The notes under the pieces: generated by a model | Database searches by the model: none | What the model was told of the DNA's origin: nothing | Seen by the model: only the letters and a program-made list of their open reading frames with translations | Made by a program: the position numbers and the translations under genes | DNA from: NIOZ-UU13 sp032250555 | Lineage (GTDB): Bacteria; Planctomycetota; Phycisphaerae; Sedimentisphaerales; Anaerobacaceae | DNA: 9,458 bases | Assembly: GCA_032250555.1 (NCBI GenBank) | Contig: JAVVFI010000212.1 | Coordinates: forward strand, 1 to 9,458 | Reading direction: 5' to 3' | In this document: piece by piece, positions 5,739 to 9,458 of the stretch | Position numbering within the stretch: the stretch's first letter is position 1 | Layout: each line of letters starts with the position of its first letter

Positions 5739-7070
5739 ATGAAAAAAGAAACTAAAAATGATAACTCGGTGCTTTCTCGCAGAGATTTTATCAAGACCTC
5801 CGCGGCGTTCGGGGCGGCGAGCCTGGCTGTAGGGACTAACCGAATGTATGCGGCGGGTTCAGACAAAGTGCGCATCGGTTTGATTGGCTGCGGGGGGCGC
5901 GGAACGCATGATGCCACAAAGTGCCTGAGATCGTCTGAGAATGTTGAGCTTGTGGCGATGGGCGACCTTTTTAATGACCGCATGGAGAGATGTTTGAAAA
6001 ACCTTAAAAGAGCGCCTTCGAGAAATTCACCTAAGTCAGATGACATAAGGGACAAGGTGAAAGTGACAAGTGACAGGTGCTTTGTGGGCTGGGATGCGCA
6101 TAAGGAGGTTGTAGCCTGTGATGATGTGGATATGGTGATACTGACCGAGCCGCCGCAGTTTCGTCCGAGCCATTTGAAGGCAGCGGTAGAAGGGGGCAAG
6201 CATGTGTTTATGGAAAAGCCGGTGGCGGTTGATCCGGTGGGTGTTCGCTCGGTTATCGCGTCGTCTGAATTAGCTGACAGAAAAGGATTAACGATAGTAG
6301 CCGGTACGCAAATGCGGCGGATATCACATTTGGTCGAAGCTATGAAAGCCATCCATGACGGGGCAATTGGTGAGCTTGTGGGCGGCCAGTGTGTACGACT
6401 TGGCGGTGGAATGTTGACATGGGGGCAGAAAGAGCGACAGCCGGGGTGGTCGGATATGGAGTGGCATTTGAGGCGTTGGTTGTTTTTGACATGGCTCAGC
6501 GGCGACTTTATAGTTGAGATGCACATACATAATCTGGATGTAATGAACTGGGCTTTCGGCGGGCCTCCTGTACAATGCATTGGTATGGGTGGAAGAGAGG
6601 TGAGAAAAGGGCCGGAGTACGGTAATGTTTTTGATCATTTCTCTGTAGAGTATGAGTATGCGAACGGCGTTCGGATTGAATATATGGGTTCCCAGATAGA
6701 TGGTTTTACCGGGCGTAGTGATCAGCGTTTTGTTGGTACAAAGGGCCGGGCATATACGGACTCCGGCAGGGTTGTGATTGAAGGCCGGAATGCGACTGAA
6801 TACGGCTGGGACGAGAAGGATCCTTGCATAACACAGCATGCAGACCAGATTAACGCGATTCGTCAGGGCAAGCGGCTGAATGAAGGCAGGCGTGTTGCTG
6901 AAAGTACGCTGACTTCGATTATGGGCAGGATGAGTGCTTATACCGGCAGGGCGCTGAAGTTCGACTGGGCCATGAATGCATCGAAACTGGATTTGAGTCC
7001 TCCTGCTTATGAGTTTGGCGATTTGGAGATGAGGCCGGTTGCTGTTCCGGGCAAGACGAGGCTTATCTAA
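5739..7070 (+). CDS. Tat-exported Gfo/Idh/MocA family oxidoreductase (C)
   Basis: The product is 443 residues. The ATG is 6 nt after AAGGA (5728-5732). SRRDFIK (13-19) starts a Tat leader ending near MYA (36-38). The NAD(P) loop GCGGRG is at 50-55, the superfamily lysine in EKPVAVDPVG (159-168), and the HNLDVMNW active-site motif at 264-271. The C-terminal portion shares AEST, IMGRMSAYTGR, DWAM and FGDL with A and ends RPVAVPGKTRLI. An insert around residues 91-104 (rich in Ser, Arg and Asp), before the CFVGWDA strand, has a different sequence and length from the matching stretch in A and B. It is the third gene of the operon, 40 bp after B and 49 bp before the glycosidase-like gene. A and C look like closer paralogues that could act on related sugars. 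The family is certain; the reaction is not. Confidence 0.93.
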   Translation: MKKETKNDNSVLSRRDFIKTSAAFGAASLAVGTNRMYAAGSDKVRIGLIGCGGRGTHDATKCLRSSENVELVAMGDLFNDRMERCLKNLKRAPSRNSPKSDDIRDKVKVTSDRCFVGWDAHKEVVACDDVDMVILTEPPQFRPSHLKAAVEGGKHVFMEKPVAVDPVGVRSVIASSELADRKGLTIVAGTQMRRISHLVEAMKAIHDGAIGELVGGQCVRLGGGMLTWGQKERQPGWSDMEWHLRRWLFLTWLSGDFIVEMHIHNLDVMNWAFGGPPVQCIGMGGREVRKGPEYGNVFDHFSVEYEYANGVRIEYMGSQIDGFTGRSDQRFVGTKGRAYTDSGRVVIEGRNATEYGWDEKDPCITQHADQINAIRQGKRLNEGRRVAESTLTSIMGRMSAYTGRALKFDWAMNASKLDLSPPAYEFGDLEMRPVAVPGKTRLI

Positions 7071-7119
7071 ATGCTTTGTTATTGCAACTTTGCCTTCCTG
7101 GTAAGATAGGTAATCTTTG

Positions 7120-8346
7120 ATGATTAAGAACTTTGTTTTGTTCTTTACGATTGCTACTCTGGCATTGGCTGGGGGAACTGCGGATGCTTTCGCTGATTCT
7201 GCAGCCATGTCAGAGGCGGTTAAGTGGCTTGAAAATGAATCGCACCGTCTTATCCGCGCCAGCAGGCGGACTATGAAGGATGGTACGGTAGCATTTCCGC
7301 CGCAAGTCGGCATCGGTTATGAGGCTTTCTGGTTGAGGGACTATGTTTATACACTGGAAGGTTCTGTTGATTCATATTCCGACAAGGAGTTAGTCGATGC
7401 GGGCAGGGTGTTTATCAGTAGTATGAGGGCGGACGGAGCGGGGGTGGACTGTGTGAAGTTCGACGGTCAGCCTATTTATAAGCCCGGCTTTGGAACGCTT
7501 GGCGCCAATCCGGTTGCCGACGGATCGCAATTTACTGTTGCCGTAGTCTGGCATACATATCAAAAGACAAAGAACCTGAAGTTTCTCAAAGAGAATATCG
7601 ATGCGCTTATAAAGACAATGCGCAGTGTTCCGCGAAATCCCAAGACAAAGCTGGTGCATATAAAAGATGATGATTGGGACCGCTGCCCTTATGGCTTTAC
7701 GGACACGGTGCGTATGCATGGGGATGTTCTTTTTTGCTCTCTTTTATATGTCGAGGCGGGGCGAAGATTGAACGAAATGCTGGATGTGGTTGGCCGAAAA
7801 GAGGAGGCTGCGTACTGGAGGTCCGAGGCTGAGGCGGTGGCCGGTAACGTTCGTGAAGTTTTCTGGGATGAGGGGGTCGGTCTTTTCAGGGCGGCTACTA
7901 TCCGCTGTAAAGAGCATCATATCTGGGGCTCTGCTTTTGCGGTTTATCTTGGAGTTGCGGATAAGAGCCAGTCTTTGACAATCGCCCGGTACTTTAAGGA
8001 TAATTATTCAAAGATAGTGCAAAATGGTCAGATTCGACATTTGCCGGGTGGTGTTTACTGGGAATTGTGCGTTGCCGGTAAGGATACGTATCAAAACGGT
8101 GCATATTGGGCGACACCGACGGGTTGGTTTGTTTATACTCTGGATTTAGTAGATCCGGGGCTTGCGGACAAGACGGTGATTGATATGGTGAGCGATTTCA
8201 AGAAGGGCGGGGCTTGTGAATGGATATTGGGAGAAAAACGCAGGCTGCCCAATTATCTCGCCAGTGCTTCACTGCCATTAGCGGGCATCCGCACTATGAT
8301 TGAGTGTCGGCAGAATGATGTGACTACATCGCTTCCAGCGAGATAG
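7120..8346 (+). CDS. Secreted (alpha/alpha)6-barrel glycosidase-like protein
   Basis: The product is 408 residues. The N-terminus (MIKNFVLFFTIATLALAGG) is a Sec-type signal peptide, with likely cleavage near residues 23-25. The ATG at 7120 directly follows an in-frame TTG and is preferred; AAGATAGG (7103-7110) is a weak ribosome site. The mature part is mostly helical, with aromatic- and acid-rich loops typical of six-hairpin glycosidases: FWLRDYVYTLEG (70-81), KDDDWDRCPYGFTDTV (182-197), NGAYWATPTGW (326-336) and ACEWILGE (365-372). Asp185/Asp187 and Glu368 are candidate catalytic acids, by analogy only. At about 380 mature residues it would be a single catalytic domain with no added modules. 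It could be a hydrolase of a short glycan or an unsaturated uronide; the exact family is not recognised. As the last gene of the operon, it probably acts with the exported oxidoreductases. Confidence 0.8.
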   Translation: MIKNFVLFFTIATLALAGGTADAFADSAAMSEAVKWLENESHRLIRASRRTMKDGTVAFPPQVGIGYEAFWLRDYVYTLEGSVDSYSDKELVDAGRVFISSMRADGAGVDCVKFDGQPIYKPGFGTLGANPVADGSQFTVAVVWHTYQKTKNLKFLKENIDALIKTMRSVPRNPKTKLVHIKDDDWDRCPYGFTDTVRMHGDVLFCSLLYVEAGRRLNEMLDVVGRKEEAAYWRSEAEAVAGNVREVFWDEGVGLFRAATIRCKEHHIWGSAFAVYLGVADKSQSLTIARYFKDNYSKIVQNGQIRHLPGGVYWELCVAGKDTYQNGAYWATPTGWFVYTLDLVDPGLADKTVIDMVSDFKKGGACEWILGEKRRLPNYLASASLPLAGIRTMIECRQNDVTTSLPAR

Positions 8347-8388
8347 GGAAGAAACCGGTGATATTGATATTGAAAAACCTCAGAAAGC

Positions 8389-9458
8389 TCAACCGATGAT
8401 TTTGCTGATGTCTATAAGGTGCATTTGTCGGCCTGTGCCTTCGTGGGGTGAGTCTATGATGACGCTTCGGCCATCCGGGCTGAAACGCGGGTGTGTATCG
8501 CAGCGCCATTCCCCTGTGTATTTCGGCGGCAGGTAGAAACTTCCGATGGGGATTCTTTGGCCGGTTGCGACGTTGTAGAGATAGACGTTTTGTTTTCGCT
8601 GCTTGTCGGGGTAGGTGTCGTTTAGAATCCACTTATTGCCGGGCAGGTATGTGCAATGGCCGTTTTGCGGCATAACATCTTTACCGACCACTTCTACCTT
8701 GTCCGTGCCGTCCTCGTAGAGATAGAAGGCGTTTTTGTGTGACGGATGCCATGCCCAGGCGAGGATGTGGCGGGGATCGCGCCATATAAAGTGCGAGGTT
8801 CGTCCGTAGCTGTCCACGATGTGGATGTCGGAGCCGTCGGATTTGGCGGTTAGCATTCGTGTTCCGAAGCTTCGCAGGCCCTCTGCCCGCCAGCGATGGA
8901 GAAATATGAATCGAGAGCCGTCGGTATTGAATAGTAGATGATTGAAGTAGTGTTTTGCGTCTTTTGGATTGCCGGGGATTTGGCCGAATTTGGCGATATC
9001 AGCGAGAGAAATTATCAAATCCTGCTTGTTGGAGAGTTTTGACGGATCGGTTTCAAGGTTAATGCGGAAAATGCCTGAGTCTTTCGGTGCAAGCTCATCT
9101 TTGTGTGGGTCGGGCAGACCTGTGTAGCCATAACCTGGGCGCATATCCTGAATGCGGCGAAAGTCCGGTGATACGGCCGTCCTGCCATTGGGGCTGATAG
9201 TGTATATTGGATGAGGCAGTGTCCACTGCATCCGTTTTATGCCGTTTTGTATGTCCAGAATGTGGCACATAAATCTGTCGCCCACCCTGTCGTTCCAGAT
9301 GATTTTGTTTTTCGAGCCGGGCAGCCACTGGAGCATGCAACCCTGCTGCCAGCACCACGAACGGCTTTCGCCCAGCTCTATCCAGCGGTCATTATCTTTT
9401 AGGTCCACCATTCCGATTTTGATAACGTCATCGGGATTTGGGCTGCGGTGCTCGAAGT
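8389..9458 (-). CDS. TolB-type beta-propeller, oligogalacturonate-lyase-like (partial)
   Basis: The reading frame stays open through the right edge, so the start is missing; 355 residues and the stop are visible. An internal Met at 9409-9411 is not taken as the start because 15 more in-frame codons precede it. Repeated blade motifs include YTISPNGRTAVS, NHLLFNTDGSRFIF and THPRFSPDGRSVII, typical of TolB/WD40-like propellers. His173 (NHLLF), Gln264 and His267 (PQNGH) and His322 (DTHPRF), numbered in the visible fragment, could form a metal site like the three-His-plus-Gln Mn site I recall for oligogalacturonate lyases (PL22). The SHFIWRD and HILAWA segments are of a kind I associate with uncharacterised planctomycete propellers. 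The gene converges on the operon with a 42-bp gap and no clear terminator. Fold is confident; lyase activity is only a hypothesis. Confidence 0.78.
   Translation of the reverse strand, partial: FEHRSPNPDDVIKIGMVDLKDNDRWIELGESRSWCWQQGCMLQWLPGSKNKIIWNDRVGDRFMCHILDIQNGIKRMQWTLPHPIYTISPNGRTAVSPDFRRIQDMRPGYGYTGLPDPHKDELAPKDSGIFRINLETDPSKLSNKQDLIISLADIAKFGQIPGNPKDAKHYFNHLLFNTDGSRFIFLHRWRAEGLRSFGTRMLTAKSDGSDIHIVDSYGRTSHFIWRDPRHILAWAWHPSHKNAFYLYEDGTDKVEVVGKDVMPQNGHCTYLPGNKWILNDTYPDKQRKQNVYLYNVATGQRIPIGSFYLPPKYTGEWRCDTHPRFSPDGRSVIIDSPHEGTGRQMHLIDISKIIG

Noticed and set aside
7117..7119. TTG at 7117 as the start of the glycosidase-like gene
   Set aside because: An ATG follows immediately and gives a normal signal peptide.
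5720..7313. Long minus-strand open frames opposite gene C and the glycosidase-like gene
   Set aside because: They lie antisense to genes with clear motifs, have low-complexity composition with no recognisable domain, and are best explained as by-products of the codon use of the real genes.
8347..8388. Bidirectional terminator between the convergent genes
   Set aside because: The 42-bp gap has no convincing stem-loop or T-run; only a short GATATT direct repeat is visible.

Overview
The window looks like a carbohydrate-processing region from a Planctomycetota genome, probably of the Phycisphaerae type. This is inferred from gene style, not from a marker gene. The pointers are three side-by-side Tat-exported Gfo/Idh/MocA oxidoreductases, a large cadherin-like repeat protein, and a TolB-type beta-propeller. 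There are no RNA genes, CRISPR arrays, insertion sequences or recognisable phage genes.

Layout. Positions 1-126 are AT-rich, with a perfect hairpin and a 7-bp tandem repeat. Positions 130-2739 (minus strand) encode an 870-residue membrane protein: a cytoplasmic coiled coil, one membrane span, five cadherin/Ig-like repeats and a C-terminal beta-rich domain. A 293-bp divergent intergenic region (2740-3032) carries two candidate sigma70-type promoters facing right, two small palindromes, and a weaker candidate promoter facing left.

From 3033 to 8346 four plus-strand genes are separated by 38, 40 and 49 bp and look like one operon. They are three paralogous Tat-signal Gfo/Idh/MocA proteins (called A, B and C here) followed by a secreted (alpha/alpha)6-barrel, glycosidase-like protein. 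A convergent minus-strand gene, whose start lies beyond the right edge, encodes a beta-propeller with some resemblance to oligogalacturonate lyases.

How they may work together (inference). All four operon products carry export signals. Gfo/Idh/MocA proteins normally hold NAD(P) tightly, and the Tat route exports folded proteins with their cofactor. Some members of this superfamily (for example GH109) cleave glycosides by transient oxidation of the sugar ring. A periplasmic pathway that oxidises, cleaves and trims a glycan is therefore a reasonable reading, but no substrate can be named from the sequence.

The most unusual point is gene B. Its body uses codons differently from A and C, yet it carries essentially the same leader peptide, upstream junction and C-terminal tail.
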